In this document: one piece after another, positions 26,367 to 35,568 of the stretch
Position numbering within the stretch: position 1 is the stretch's first letter
How the letters are laid out: every line of letters starts with the position of its first letter
Made by a program: the position numbers and the translations under genes
The notes under the pieces: model-generated
Seen by the model: only the letters and a program-made list of their open reading frames with translations
What the model was told of the DNA's origin: nothing
Databases searched by the model: none
Source: JAOUGY01 sp963785075
GTDB lineage: Bacteria > Actinomycetota > Acidimicrobiia > Spongiisociales > ZC4RG35
DNA length: 64,000 nucleotides
Direction of reading: 5' to 3'
NCBI GenBank assembly: GCA_963785075.1
Contig: CAWATW010000009.1
Location: forward strand, 1-64,000

Positions 26367-28226
26367 TCAGGGCAGCTCGATTCGGATCATACTGATGGTG
26401 GTGGACTCCTCATCGCCGTCGTCGAACTTGATGTGGATCGATTCGCCCTCGCGTCGATCCACCTGACCTGGGTAGTAGCTGTCGAGACCTCCGTAGCGGG
26501 CGGACACGCGAGTTCCGACTTCGATCTCGATGGGAGCCAGCTCTTCTTGGCCCACCAGCGACTCGTCGCCGTCGTCGAACCTGACGTCGAAGTCATCGCC
26601 GGCCATCCCGACGATGGTGCCCGGGTAGTAGAAGGAATCGTCCCAAAGGGCGAAGACCCGCTGCCCGATCCCCCAATGGGCGATCGCACGAGGGGCGGGT
26701 GATCGGGCGGGGATGCCGTATCGCTCCCTGATGAGCGCCTGGAGTGACTGCAGCAGTGCTGCGGCAGGTTCCGCCTTCAACGAGTTGTAAGACAGGTCAT
26801 CACCGAACGCAACCTCGTGGGCGCCGGCCTGCTCGACGCGCAGAGTTGCGAACGTTTCGTAATCCACCTCGTGAGATCCGGTCGATACCGACAGCGAAGC
26901 GTTCTTGAACCACATCGAACGAACCCCGAACGCCAACCCGACCTTCGCCGACCCGAATGCCGTCTCGTCGATCAATCCGAGGATGGATTCGTCACGGGGA
27001 ACCCCGTAGCGCTCGTAGGCGCTGTCCGTCTTGCGGCCGGGAATGTCAGGAGCGACGAATAGCGCGTCGGGGAGTTCCGAGAAGCCCGACAGCAGGGCCG
27101 TCAGGTCGGCGATCCACGATTCCTCGGTCCCACGGGCCGCTTCTGCAGCGATTGCCGCTTCCTCGGCTTGGTTGGCCGCAGCCTCCTCCTCGGTGCGCCG
27201 CACCGCCGCATCTTCCTCAGCCTGGAGTGCCGCGGCCGCTTGTTCGGCCCGCAGCGTCTCGGCTTCCTGTTCGGCCCGCTGGGCCGCTTCTCTCCGCTCG
27301 GCCTCGTGTTCCTTCGCTCTTTCCTGGGCACGGATCGCTTCCGCCTCTTGCTCCTGCTGCGTCTGCACCGCAGCAGCCGCATCCTGAGCCGCCTTCTCCG
27401 ACTCCAGGCGAGCCGCAACCCGCTCCACGAGACCGACGACGTCGTCGTCCTTCAGACCGAGCTTCGCCTTGCGCTTCTTCAACTCCTCCTGCGTCTTCTG
27501 ATCGAAGGGCAGCCCCACATCGTTGATCGCAAACTCGATCTCGGCTTCGTAGGCCCTGATCTTCTCGAGCTCGGCATCGTGCCGTCGCATCTCGCTGTCT
27601 TCGATCTCCTTGGCGACCTTCTCTGAGAGGCCGAGGCGGGTCCGTTCCTCTTCGAGGCTTCGCCGCTCATAGGGACTGATCACGTCGTCATCGGACAATG
27701 TTTCGGCAACGCGCATGCGATAGTCGGCCTCGTCGGCGCGCCGCTGCTCGTGTTCACGCTCGATTTCCTCGACGACTTCTTCCAATTCCTTGGCGACGGC
27801 GCGTATCGCAGCATCTTCATTCGGCCAGTAGTTGTCTTCGGCTCCGATGTTGGCGACCCACCGCTCGAACCGAGGGATTGCGTGAATGTTCTCGATCCCG
27901 AACAGCTTCTTCCATGTCGTTTCCCGCAACAACACCGGAATGACTCGAGGTGGAAACTCCTCCTCCTGTACGCGCTTCAGCGCGGCTGGGAGTTCCTGTG
28001 TCGTGACGAAATCCGATGTGAGGAAATCACGGCTGATCAGCAGCAGGATGATGTCCGCAGATGCGAGGGCTTCCTCGATCTCGCTCTGCCACGCATCGCC
28101 AGGCTTGATCTCACGATCGGCCCAAACGGTGATGCCGAGGAGTAGGAGCTCGGCTGTGATCTTGCGCTGCCATTCGTAGTCCACATGCGAGTAGGACAGA
28201 AAAATCTTGAGCGATTCGTGCGCCAT
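26367..28226 (-). CDS. TIR-domain protein with coiled coil, PH-like and tandem Tudor-like domains
   Basis: 619 residues. Residues 1-~130 are a TIR domain: KIFLSYSHVDYEWQ, ITVWADREIKPGDAWQ, LLLISRDFLTSDF and a Glu at position 78 (TTQE), the place of the NADase Glu in catalytic TIRs. Residues ~165-275 hold two helical units with an ER..LEEERTRLGLS pattern. Residues 275-365 are an Ala/Glu/Gln/Arg-rich coiled coil. Residues ~375-500 resemble a bacterial PH-like domain (ILGLIDETAFGSAKVGLAFG). Residues 519-566 and 569-617 are two similar Tudor-like barrels sharing the motif RFDDGDE/KFDDGDE. TIR effectors often act in antiviral or cell-death signalling, but no defence partner gene is adjacent. Confidence 0.85.
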   Translation of the reverse strand: MAHESLKIFLSYSHVDYEWQRKITAELLLLGITVWADREIKPGDAWQSEIEEALASADIILLLISRDFLTSDFVTTQELPAALKRVQEEEFPPRVIPVLLRETTWKKLFGIENIHAIPRFERWVANIGAEDNYWPNEDAAIRAVAKELEEVVEEIEREHEQRRADEADYRMRVAETLSDDDVISPYERRSLEEERTRLGLSEKVAKEIEDSEMRRHDAELEKIRAYEAEIEFAINDVGLPFDQKTQEELKKRKAKLGLKDDDVVGLVERVAARLESEKAAQDAAAAVQTQQEQEAEAIRAQERAKEHEAERREAAQRAEQEAETLRAEQAAAALQAEEDAAVRRTEEEAAANQAEEAAIAAEAARGTEESWIADLTALLSGFSELPDALFVAPDIPGRKTDSAYERYGVPRDESILGLIDETAFGSAKVGLAFGVRSMWFKNASLSVSTGSHEVDYETFATLRVEQAGAHEVAFGDDLSYNSLKAEPAAALLQSLQALIRERYGIPARSPAPRAIAHWGIGQRVFALWDDSFYYPGTIVGMAGDDFDVRFDDGDESLVGQEELAPIEIEVGTRVSARYGGLDSYYPGQVDRREGESIHIKFDDGDEESTTISMIRIELP

Positions 28227-28581
28227 TCTGAGCCTCTGATGGGTTGCTTGCGGAGCGCGCGTGCCAGCACGAGCCTTGTCGGCGACTCTACAACTCGACG
28301 CTCATCCGTGCCGGTGAGCCTCACGTGTGACTTCCGGCGGGGTTTCGACCGAATGGTTCCAGTGCCCGAGGGTACGCCAGGGCTTGCGAGGCCCCTGCGC
28401 TCGATCCGTGATCGGCGCTGTCTCTGGCAGTGACCGATGAGGTGTGTCGTGGATCGGCGCCACGCTCGGAGGTGCGCTGCCCGAATGCGTCCTGATGTCG
28501 TCGTCGACCTGTACGGGCCCGGGATGACCAACGACGCGTCCCTGGCGCAACGAGAACGTGGTGCCACCCGAGTCGGCCGGG
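28227..28581. other. 355-bp intergenic region upstream of the TIR gene
   Basis: No coding sequence with family resemblance or a good ribosome-binding site was seen on either strand. Open frames here are Arg/Pro-rich shadows. The part next to 28226 must hold the TIR gene promoter, but no clear -10/-35 pair was recognised. Confidence 0.4.
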
Positions 28582-29532
28582 TCAGCCGCGCCGACGCCAG
28601 CCGGAGACGTCCCCCCAGTCGAGCACCCGCAGCGCACGAAGCGTGTTCCAGCGGCTGGGCATGCCTCCGTCCTCGAGGTCGAAGTGGACACGACCCGCAT
28701 GGATCCGATCGAGCTGCCACCGGCCGTCGGCTTGCCGCTTCGACCGGACGACATCCACGGCTTCGGACATGCGCGGATCAGGTCCGGCCCCCGATCGACG
28801 GAAGTAGTCGAGAGCACGCAACACGTCGTAGTGCCAGTAGAACGGAAACGCGAACTCGAGGTAGGCCGGATCGACGACCCCAGCTGTGCTCTTGCGGCGG
28901 AACAGCCTCCGTTCGAGCAGATACTCCTCGCCGCTGCGCCGTGCCTCACGGACGTCGTCCGACCCGCCCGTGGCACGTTCGAACTCCAGCAACCCGTCCA
29001 GTACGTTGATCGTCGTGTCGATCGAGGATCGAATGGATCCGTTTTCGGCCTCACAGTTCCAACCGCCGTCATCGAGCCGCTCCTCCAGGATGCGCTCGAC
29101 GATCGGCGCCACATCCACGCCGAAGTAGGCGCCGGCCTCGATGGTTCTCCCATTGATGCACGGCTCGACCTCGCCATCGAAATATCTCTGACCATCGTGT
29201 TCCCATCGCCCGTTCTCGGCGACGAGGGCAATCGCCCTGCGAGCAGACTCAGAAGCCGGATCGAGCCCGAGGATCTGCAGCGTCTGCAACGTGTGCATCG
29301 TCGCCGTCCACGGCTGACCTGGTTCACCGCCACGGTATGTCCCAGGGAAGCAGGCACCGCCATCCCACAGGCCGTCGGGATCCTCCAGACCCAAGAGGCG
29401 GGCGCCCCATCCCTCGTACTCGACGCGTGCTCGCTCGGCGGCGACGTCACCCGGAGGCGCATCCTGCAGGTCGCTCATCACCTGCCAGCGGATGGCAGGA
29501 TCGCCGTCGAGAAGCCACTCGATCACGTTCAT
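28582..29532 (-). CDS. squalene-cyclase/prenyltransferase-like alpha-alpha toroid protein
   Basis: 316 residues from the ATG at 29532 (MNVIEWLLDGDPAIRWQV); upstream in-frame codons to 29610 look non-coding. The protein has repeats typical of the alpha/alpha-barrel of terpene cyclases and prenyltransferases: PDGLWDGGACFPGTY, ENGRWEHDGQRYFDGE, LDDGGWNCEAENGS, QADGRWQLDR. The catalytic DXDD motif of squalene-hopene cyclase is not seen and the length is about half that of a cyclase. It is therefore more likely a binding or accessory protein of this fold. It is single-gene in context. Confidence 0.75.
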   Translation of the reverse strand: MNVIEWLLDGDPAIRWQVMSDLQDAPPGDVAAERARVEYEGWGARLLGLEDPDGLWDGGACFPGTYRGGEPGQPWTATMHTLQTLQILGLDPASESARRAIALVAENGRWEHDGQRYFDGEVEPCINGRTIEAGAYFGVDVAPIVERILEERLDDGGWNCEAENGSIRSSIDTTINVLDGLLEFERATGGSDDVREARRSGEEYLLERRLFRRKSTAGVVDPAYLEFAFPFYWHYDVLRALDYFRRSGAGPDPRMSEAVDVVRSKRQADGRWQLDRIHAGRVHFDLEDGGMPSRWNTLRALRVLDWGDVSGWRRRG

Positions 29533-29705
29533 CCGGGGCAGCCTACGCCTGGTTGCGGAGCGCCCGCGTACGGAGAGCCCGGTGGTGGATGGACCGAGCG
29601 ATCGAGACAAAGGGCCGAACGCACGGTGCCCGCCCGGGCCATCAGATGGGCGAGCCTCCTTCCGGCGAAGTCACCCCTCACACCCGACTTGTTCGTCTCA
29701 ATGGC

Positions 29706-30476
29706 ATGACCACCTCTCATGCCGGCGTGTCCCGAGGACTGTCCGTCGGTCGGCGGATCGGCATCGCCGGGCTCGCCGCGCTCATCGGTGGGGTCCTGGT
29801 TCTCGGGATCGGAGGCCGGTTGGCGATGCGTCTCTCGGGGGCGATGGCGATCATCAACGACTCGAACACCCGGCTGATGTTGACCGGCGACGGCTTTCAG
29901 ATCGGCCATATCAGCCTCGACGGGTCGCTCGGCTTCGTGCTCTTCGGAGGGGTCTTCGGGTCGATCATCGCCGGTGGCTACTGGGCTCTGTTGAAGGACC
30001 ACCTCCCCCAGAAGCGACGATTCCTCCTGGCAGGCGTCGCTGCGGCCGCCATCGGGGGCAATGCGTTCGTCCGGGCCGACAACATCGACTTCGTCATATT
30101 GCGGCCGGTGATCATGAACGTCGTGCTCTATCCGGTCTTGTCCGCAGTCGCCGGTGTGACGATCGTCGCCCTGGACCACAAGATCGAAAGGATCGAGCGG
30201 ACGTCGACGATCCTGAGTAGCGCCCTGCTCACATCCTTTGGGATGGCCGGTGCAGCGATCGTCGGGACGCTCATGATCGTGAGCGTGCTCGACGACCCGT
30301 GGCTGACCCTCGAACTGGCGGCGCTTTCGGCGTTCACCGTTCCCTTGTGGGTCCGAAGGATCATGGGTCACCAGCCGGCTGTGTGGCCGACGCGATCGGC
30401 TGCGTTCGTTGCCGGGGGCGTGATCCTCGCCGAGTGGATGCGGCTCCTCAGAACCGTGGCGTTGATCCTGCAGTGA
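29706..30476 (+). CDS. multi-pass membrane protein of unknown function
   Basis: 256 residues from the ATG at 29706 (MTTSHAGVSRGL). About six hydrophobic segments are visible: IGIAGLAALIGGVLVLGIGG, a segment near 75-95, RFLLAGVAAAAIGG, a segment near 135-155, a segment near 175-200, and a last one near the C-terminus. No named family was recognised. It lies 45 bases upstream of the DNA polymerase gene on the same strand. Function unknown. Confidence 0.65.
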   Translation: MTTSHAGVSRGLSVGRRIGIAGLAALIGGVLVLGIGGRLAMRLSGAMAIINDSNTRLMLTGDGFQIGHISLDGSLGFVLFGGVFGSIIAGGYWALLKDHLPQKRRFLLAGVAAAAIGGNAFVRADNIDFVILRPVIMNVVLYPVLSAVAGVTIVALDHKIERIERTSTILSSALLTSFGMAGAAIVGTLMIVSVLDDPWLTLELAALSAFTVPLWVRRIMGHQPAVWPTRSAAFVAGGVILAEWMRLLRTVALILQ

Positions 30477-30521
30477 GACTCGTTCGGCGGACGCGCCGTC
30501 CCCGCCGTTAGGGTCGCGCCG

Positions 30522-32903
30522 ATGAGTCGAGACTCCGCCGATGTCGCCTCCACGCTGGTGCGCCGGGCCGAGCAGCTCGATCACGTCCAGGAAGTCCTGG
30601 TCGACGCCAGCCGTGTGGCCATCGACACCGAAGTGCCGATCGACGGGCCCCGCAAGGGCCAACTGCGTGTCATGTCGATCGCCACCCGGTCGGCGTCCGG
30701 TGAACGAGCCTTCGTCATCGATGCCCGAGATGTCGACCCCACGCTGCTCGGTCCCGTCCTCGCCGGAGTGACCGCCGACGCCTGGAATGCCAACTTCGAC
30801 GCCCGAGTGATCGACGCCGCCGTGTGGCACTCCTCGGATACCACGCCCGGGATCACGTGGTGGGACGCCCAGCTGGCCGACGCCCTGATCCACCAGGGAC
30901 GGAGCGGGTTCACGTGGTATCACGGGCTGGCGTGGGCGACCTCGCACTATCTGGGCATCGACGCCGAGGGCAAGGGAACCGTCCAGCTGTCCTACACCGC
31001 CACCGACGACCTGACCCCTGAACAGATCTCCTATGCGGCGGCCGACGCCCTCCACACCCTGTGGGTTGCCGACGAGATCCGCTCCCAGATCGAGCGCGCT
31101 CGACTCTCCGAGATCTGCCAGATCGAACAGCAGGCACGCCCGTTTCTCGACCAGATGGAGCGCACGGGTCTGCCATTCGACTGGCATGGTTGGCGATCGG
31201 AGCTGGAGCGCATCGAAGCTCAGCATCGGTCGGTGATCGATCGGTTGGCCATGCTCACCGGGGGTGGCCAGGCCACGCTGTTCGACCAGGTGGTGGAGCC
31301 CGCGTGGAACCCGGCGTCGGACCCGCAGGTGCGCGAGGTGCTGAACCGGTGGGCGGAGCCGGAGGTCCGGGCATGGACCCTCAGCCATGACGGGGATGCC
31401 CGGCTCCTCACCGGCGGCGACTCGCTGAGGGCCGGGGTGCTGAAGGAGATCGGCGGCGAACTGTGCCAGACGCTGCTCGAGTTCCGCAACCAGGCGAAGA
31501 TCCTCACCACCTACGGCGACTCGATCGCCGAGCACCTCCATCCCGACGGTCGCCTCAGACCCCAATATCTGCAGGTGGTCGGAACCAACACCGGGCGGCT
31601 GGCCAGCCGAAACCCCAATGCCCAGAACTTCACGCCCCGGATGAAGCCATACTTGCGACCCGACCACCCGGATCGAGTGTTCGTTCACGCCGACCTCAGC
31701 CAGGCCGAGCTCCGCTATCTCGCGCAGGTGGCCGACGACGAGCCCCTCCGACTGGCCTTCGCTCGGGGAGACGACGTCCATGTGACGACCGCCGCCTCCA
31801 TGTTCGGGTTCGACCCCGACGAGCTAGCCCGCATCGATCCCACACGGTTCAAGCGGCTGCGGCAGATCGCCAAGGCGCTCAATTTCGGGATCGCCTACGG
31901 ATCGGGACCGGCGGCGCTCGGTCGGTCACTCACGAGCGAGGGAACCCCGACCACCACCGACGAGGCCGCGGAGCTGCTCGCCCAGTACCGTCGAACCTAC
32001 CCGGGCACCGCCGCCTGGGCTGAGACTCGTATTGCCGAGATCCGTCAGATCAGCGAGGAGACCGCCGCCATCGACTGGCCGATGTCGATGCGCCTCGCCC
32101 GCGGATTCCGCGACGTCTACGCCATCCGACGGGAGCTACGAGAGACCCTGAACCGCTGGCCGACCGCCGAGGAGATCGTCGAGCAGCACCCCGACCGGAT
32201 CGGATCGGATGTCGACGTCCTTCGAGACGACGTCGAGTGGCTGCTCCGTTACTCCGCCCCGGTGGCACTCGTCCCGGGCGGCAGCCCATTCCGGTTCTCC
32301 AGCCGGACACTCGCCGGCCGACGCCAGCAATTCGAGCTGCACCTCGATCGGCTGTTCCTCGCAACCGTGATCGCAGCGGTCCGGTCCGACGAACCCGGGT
32401 TCGCCGAGGTTCGTCGACGGTTCGAGCTCGACCACGGGTTCGAGCTCCCCCATGGTCAGCCAAGAGATTCCGAGATAGAGCGGCTGTTCGAAGCGCGTCG
32501 CCTCCGCCGGTTCTTCGTCGAGACGATCTCCGCCGAGCTCGGCGAGCAAGCGGCTCACGCGTGTCTGGCTCGCGCGGCCCGTGAGCGAGTGTCGACGATG
32601 GTCAACGCCTGGCGCAACGCACCAATCCAAGGCGGCGTCGCCGACATCATGCTGGTCGCCTACGCCGACATGCACCGGCGGTTGGCGGCCATCCCGAGCG
32701 CCCGGCCCGTCCAGACGGTCCACGACTCGGTGGTCATCGAATGCGACCGTAGCGACGCCGAACGAGTCGTGACCGAAGTTCGGGAGGCTCTCGAAGCCGC
32801 CACCCGCCGCTTCTGTCCCGACGTGGCACCCAAGGCCGACGTCGACATCCGCACCTCGCTGGCAGAGGCGGACGTGCTGGCTCCGGAATACATCCACCCG
32901 TGA
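30522..32903 (+). CDS. family-A DNA polymerase with 3'-5' exonuclease, no 5' nuclease, large insertion
   Basis: 793 residues. The N-terminus is a DEDD-type 3'-5' exonuclease: AIDTEVP (Asp/Glu), NANFDAR, and YAAADALHT. The polymerase core has TNTGRLASRNPNAQN, motif A HADLSQAELR near residue 389, the O-helix RQIAKALNFGIAYG near 447, NAPIQGGVADIM, and motif C VHDSVV near 733. Motif C has Ser where E. coli Pol I has Glu (HDE). About 285 residues separate the O-helix from motif C, against roughly 125 in E. coli Pol I, so ~155 extra residues are inserted. The 5' nuclease domain is absent. It could be an accessory repair or bypass polymerase. Confidence 0.88.
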   Translation: MSRDSADVASTLVRRAEQLDHVQEVLVDASRVAIDTEVPIDGPRKGQLRVMSIATRSASGERAFVIDARDVDPTLLGPVLAGVTADAWNANFDARVIDAAVWHSSDTTPGITWWDAQLADALIHQGRSGFTWYHGLAWATSHYLGIDAEGKGTVQLSYTATDDLTPEQISYAAADALHTLWVADEIRSQIERARLSEICQIEQQARPFLDQMERTGLPFDWHGWRSELERIEAQHRSVIDRLAMLTGGGQATLFDQVVEPAWNPASDPQVREVLNRWAEPEVRAWTLSHDGDARLLTGGDSLRAGVLKEIGGELCQTLLEFRNQAKILTTYGDSIAEHLHPDGRLRPQYLQVVGTNTGRLASRNPNAQNFTPRMKPYLRPDHPDRVFVHADLSQAELRYLAQVADDEPLRLAFARGDDVHVTTAASMFGFDPDELARIDPTRFKRLRQIAKALNFGIAYGSGPAALGRSLTSEGTPTTTDEAAELLAQYRRTYPGTAAWAETRIAEIRQISEETAAIDWPMSMRLARGFRDVYAIRRELRETLNRWPTAEEIVEQHPDRIGSDVDVLRDDVEWLLRYSAPVALVPGGSPFRFSSRTLAGRRQQFELHLDRLFLATVIAAVRSDEPGFAEVRRRFELDHGFELPHGQPRDSEIERLFEARRLRRFFVETISAELGEQAAHACLARAARERVSTMVNAWRNAPIQGGVADIMLVAYADMHRRLAAIPSARPVQTVHDSVVIECDRSDAERVVTEVREALEAATRRFCPDVAPKADVDIRTSLAEADVLAPEYIHP

Positions 32904-32964
32904 CCCCCGCTCCCGCCGGGGCGCCGATGACCCGGGGGGCCGCTCGTGGTGGCAAGCTGTGACC

Positions 32965-35433
32965 ATGGCGACCCACCTTGCCCCCGACATCCCGGACCGC
33001 GCCCGAGTCGTGATCGTCGGCGGAGGCATCATCGGCGTCAGCGTCGCCTATCACCTGGCCGAGGTCGGCTGGACCGATGTGGTCGTGTGCGAACGGGACC
33101 GCCTCACTTCGGGAACGACGTGGCACGCAGCCGGGCTCATGGTCACATTCGGCTCGATGTCGTCGACATCGACCGAGATGCGCCTGTACACCCGTGACCT
33201 GTACGCACGGCTCGAAGCCGAGACGGGGCTCAGCACCGGTTTCAAGCCGGTCGGGTTCATCGAGTTGGCCGCCAACTCCGACCGGCTGGAGGAGTACCGG
33301 AGAGTTGCCGCATTCAACCGGTTCTGCGGTGTCGCCGTCCACGAGATCGGGCCGGACGAGGTCCGCGATCGATTCCCTCTCGCCCGCACCGACGACATCC
33401 TCGCCGGGTTCTTCGTTCCCGAAGACGGTCGGGTCAACCCGGTCGACGCCACGATGTCGCTTGCCGCCGGCGCCCGCCGGCGGGGGGTTCGCATCGTGGA
33501 GGGTACGCCGGTGACCGGCATCCTCACCGACCGGGGCACAGTGACCGGTGTGCGCACGCCGAGGGGCGACATCGAGGCCGAATACGTCGTCAACTGTGCC
33601 GGGATGTGGGCGCGCCAACTCGGCGACGAAGCCGGCGTCACCATCCCGCTCCAGGCCGCCGAGCACTACTACCTCATCACCGAACAGATCCCGGAGATCG
33701 ACGGATCATGGCCGGTGGTCGAGGACCCCGCCTCACACGCCTACTACCGCGAAGAGGTGGGAGGGCTGATGATTGGCTTGTTCGAGCCGGAGTGCGCGCC
33801 ATGGAACGTGGATCGCATACCGGAGACGTTCTCGTTCGGTGAGATCTCACCGGACTGGGACCGCATGGGGCCTTACCTGGAGACCGCCATGAACCGCGTC
33901 CCGATCGCTCACGAGACGGGCATCCGGAAGTTCTTCTGCGGCCCCGAGAGCTTCACGCCCGACCTCGCCCCGGTCGTGGGCGAAGCGCCCGAACTACGGA
34001 ACTACTTCGTCGCAGCCGGCCTCAACTCGATCGGAATCCTCACCGCCGGGGGCCTCGGCCGGCTGGTCGCCAGATGGATCGTCGACGGACGTCCCGACAC
34101 CGACGTCACCGGGATCAACATCGACCGGCTGCTCCCCTATCAGACCGATCCCGACTATCGGCGGCAACGCACGGTGGAGTCGCTCGGGATGGTCTATCAA
34201 TGTCACTATCCGAACCGGTCGATGCAGACGGCACGCGGCGCCAAGCTGTCACCCGTACACGACCGACTCGCCGCCCGCGGCGCCTATTTCCGCGAGGTGA
34301 GCGGGTGGGAGGGTGCGGACTGGTACGCCCCCGAAGGTGAAGAGCCCGCCGTCGATCGGCTGTCGTGGGGCCGGGAGAACTGGTTCCCGTACTGGCAGGC
34401 GGAGCACGAGGCGGCGCGCAACGGTGTTGTGGTGATGGACATGTCGTTCATGTCCAAGTTCCGGGTCGAAGGCCCCGATGCCGGCGCGCTTCTCGAACGG
34501 ATCTCGGCGAACCGGGTCGCCGGCGAACCCGGCTTCATCACCTACACGCAGTGGCTCGACGAGGCCGGGAAGCTCGAGGCAGACCTCACGGTGACCATGC
34601 TCGACGACGATCGGTTCTGGGTCGTCGCCACCGACACCGCGCACCGCCACGTCGAGACGTGGATGCGCCGCCACGCGCTTCCATCCGAACGCGTCACCAT
34701 CACCGACGCCACCTCCGGATACGCCCAGATCAACGTGCAAGGTCCCCGGTCGCGCAAGCTCCTGCAGTCGGTGGTCACGGCCGATCTGTCCAACGCCGAG
34801 TTCCCGTTCCGGGCCGCCCGGGAGGTCGCCATCGGCTCTGCCCGGGTGCTGTGCATCCGGATCACGTACGTCGGCGAGCTCGGGTACGAGCTGTACGTGC
34901 CGGCGGATCAGGCGGTCGACGTGTACGACCGCATCGTGTCCGAAGGAGAAGGGTTCGACCTCACACATGCCGGCCTGAAGGCACTCGGCAGCCTGCGGAT
35001 GGAGAAGGCCTATCGGGATTACGGCCACGACATCGACAACACGGACACCGTCTGGGAGGCGGGGCTCGGATTCGCAGTCGACCTCGAAAAGCCAGGGGGA
35101 TTCATCGGCCGCGATGCGGCAGCTGCCGCCAAAGCCTCCGGCCCCTTGACCACTCGGCTCGTACAGGTTCTGGTCACCGACCCCGGGCCGCTGATGTTCC
35201 ATGGCGAAGTGGTGTACAGGGACGGCATTGCGGTCGGCTACGTCCGGTCAGCGTCGTACGGCTTCACCCTCGGCGGAGCGGTGGGACTGGCGATGATCTC
35301 GGGCGACGACCCGATCACACAGACCGCCATCGACGCCTCCCGGTGGGAGGTCGAGATCGCCGGCAACCGCTTCCCGGCAGTGGTGTCACTCCGCCCGCTG
35401 TACGACCCGACGAACGTACGGATTCGAGCCTGA
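32965..35433 (+). CDS. FAD-dependent dimethylglycine/sarcosine dehydrogenase-like protein with GcvT domain
   Basis: 822 residues from the ATG at 32965; a GTG six bases earlier is also possible. The N-terminal FAD-binding oxidoreductase begins VVIVGGGIIGVSVAYHLAEVG. The motif SGTTWHAAGL contains the His that binds FAD covalently in dimethylglycine and sarcosine dehydrogenases. After ~residue 400 comes a GcvT-like folate-binding aminomethyltransferase domain (GVVVMDMSFMSKFRVEGPDA, YVGELGYELYVP), ending in the GcvT barrel. Family members demethylate N-methylglycines or related methylamines and transfer the one-carbon unit to tetrahydrofolate. It is monocistronic, with terminators downstream. Confidence 0.88.
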   Translation: MATHLAPDIPDRARVVIVGGGIIGVSVAYHLAEVGWTDVVVCERDRLTSGTTWHAAGLMVTFGSMSSTSTEMRLYTRDLYARLEAETGLSTGFKPVGFIELAANSDRLEEYRRVAAFNRFCGVAVHEIGPDEVRDRFPLARTDDILAGFFVPEDGRVNPVDATMSLAAGARRRGVRIVEGTPVTGILTDRGTVTGVRTPRGDIEAEYVVNCAGMWARQLGDEAGVTIPLQAAEHYYLITEQIPEIDGSWPVVEDPASHAYYREEVGGLMIGLFEPECAPWNVDRIPETFSFGEISPDWDRMGPYLETAMNRVPIAHETGIRKFFCGPESFTPDLAPVVGEAPELRNYFVAAGLNSIGILTAGGLGRLVARWIVDGRPDTDVTGINIDRLLPYQTDPDYRRQRTVESLGMVYQCHYPNRSMQTARGAKLSPVHDRLAARGAYFREVSGWEGADWYAPEGEEPAVDRLSWGRENWFPYWQAEHEAARNGVVVMDMSFMSKFRVEGPDAGALLERISANRVAGEPGFITYTQWLDEAGKLEADLTVTMLDDDRFWVVATDTAHRHVETWMRRHALPSERVTITDATSGYAQINVQGPRSRKLLQSVVTADLSNAEFPFRAAREVAIGSARVLCIRITYVGELGYELYVPADQAVDVYDRIVSEGEGFDLTHAGLKALGSLRMEKAYRDYGHDIDNTDTVWEAGLGFAVDLEKPGGFIGRDAAAAAKASGPLTTRLVQVLVTDPGPLMFHGEVVYRDGIAVGYVRSASYGFTLGGAVGLAMISGDDPITQTAIDASRWEVEIAGNRFPAVVSLRPLYDPTNVRIRA

Positions 35434-35465
35434 GCGGCACGGGTCCCACGCAAGACCCAGACCCG

Positions 35466-35512
35466 TTTTCGCGCACAAAAGGTGCGTTATTCACGCACTT
35501 TGTGCGCGAAAA
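35466..35512. repeat. near-perfect long palindrome (TTTTCGCGCACAAA...)
   Basis: The two arms TTTTCGCGCACAAA and TTTGTGCGCGAAAA, with inner GTGCGT/ACGCAC pairing and a short AT-rich centre, make a stem of about 20 bp over 47 bases, interrupted only by one or two extra bases. It lies in the 135-bp space between two convergent genes and is unusually AT-rich at its ends for this genome. It could be the first half of a double terminator or a protein-binding site. Confidence 0.6.
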
Positions 35513-35523
35513 CCCGGATCTCA

Positions 35524-35554
35524 GCCGACCCCCGGGTCGTCCCCGGGGGTCGGC
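35524..35554. terminator. bidirectional terminator between convergent genes
   Basis: A perfect 13-bp stem (35524-35536 with 35542-35554, arm GCCGACCCCCGGG) and a 5-base loop lie between the flavoenzyme stop at 35433 and the minus-strand stop at 35569. Confidence 0.75.
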
Positions 35555-35568
35555 GTTCCGGATTGGAG

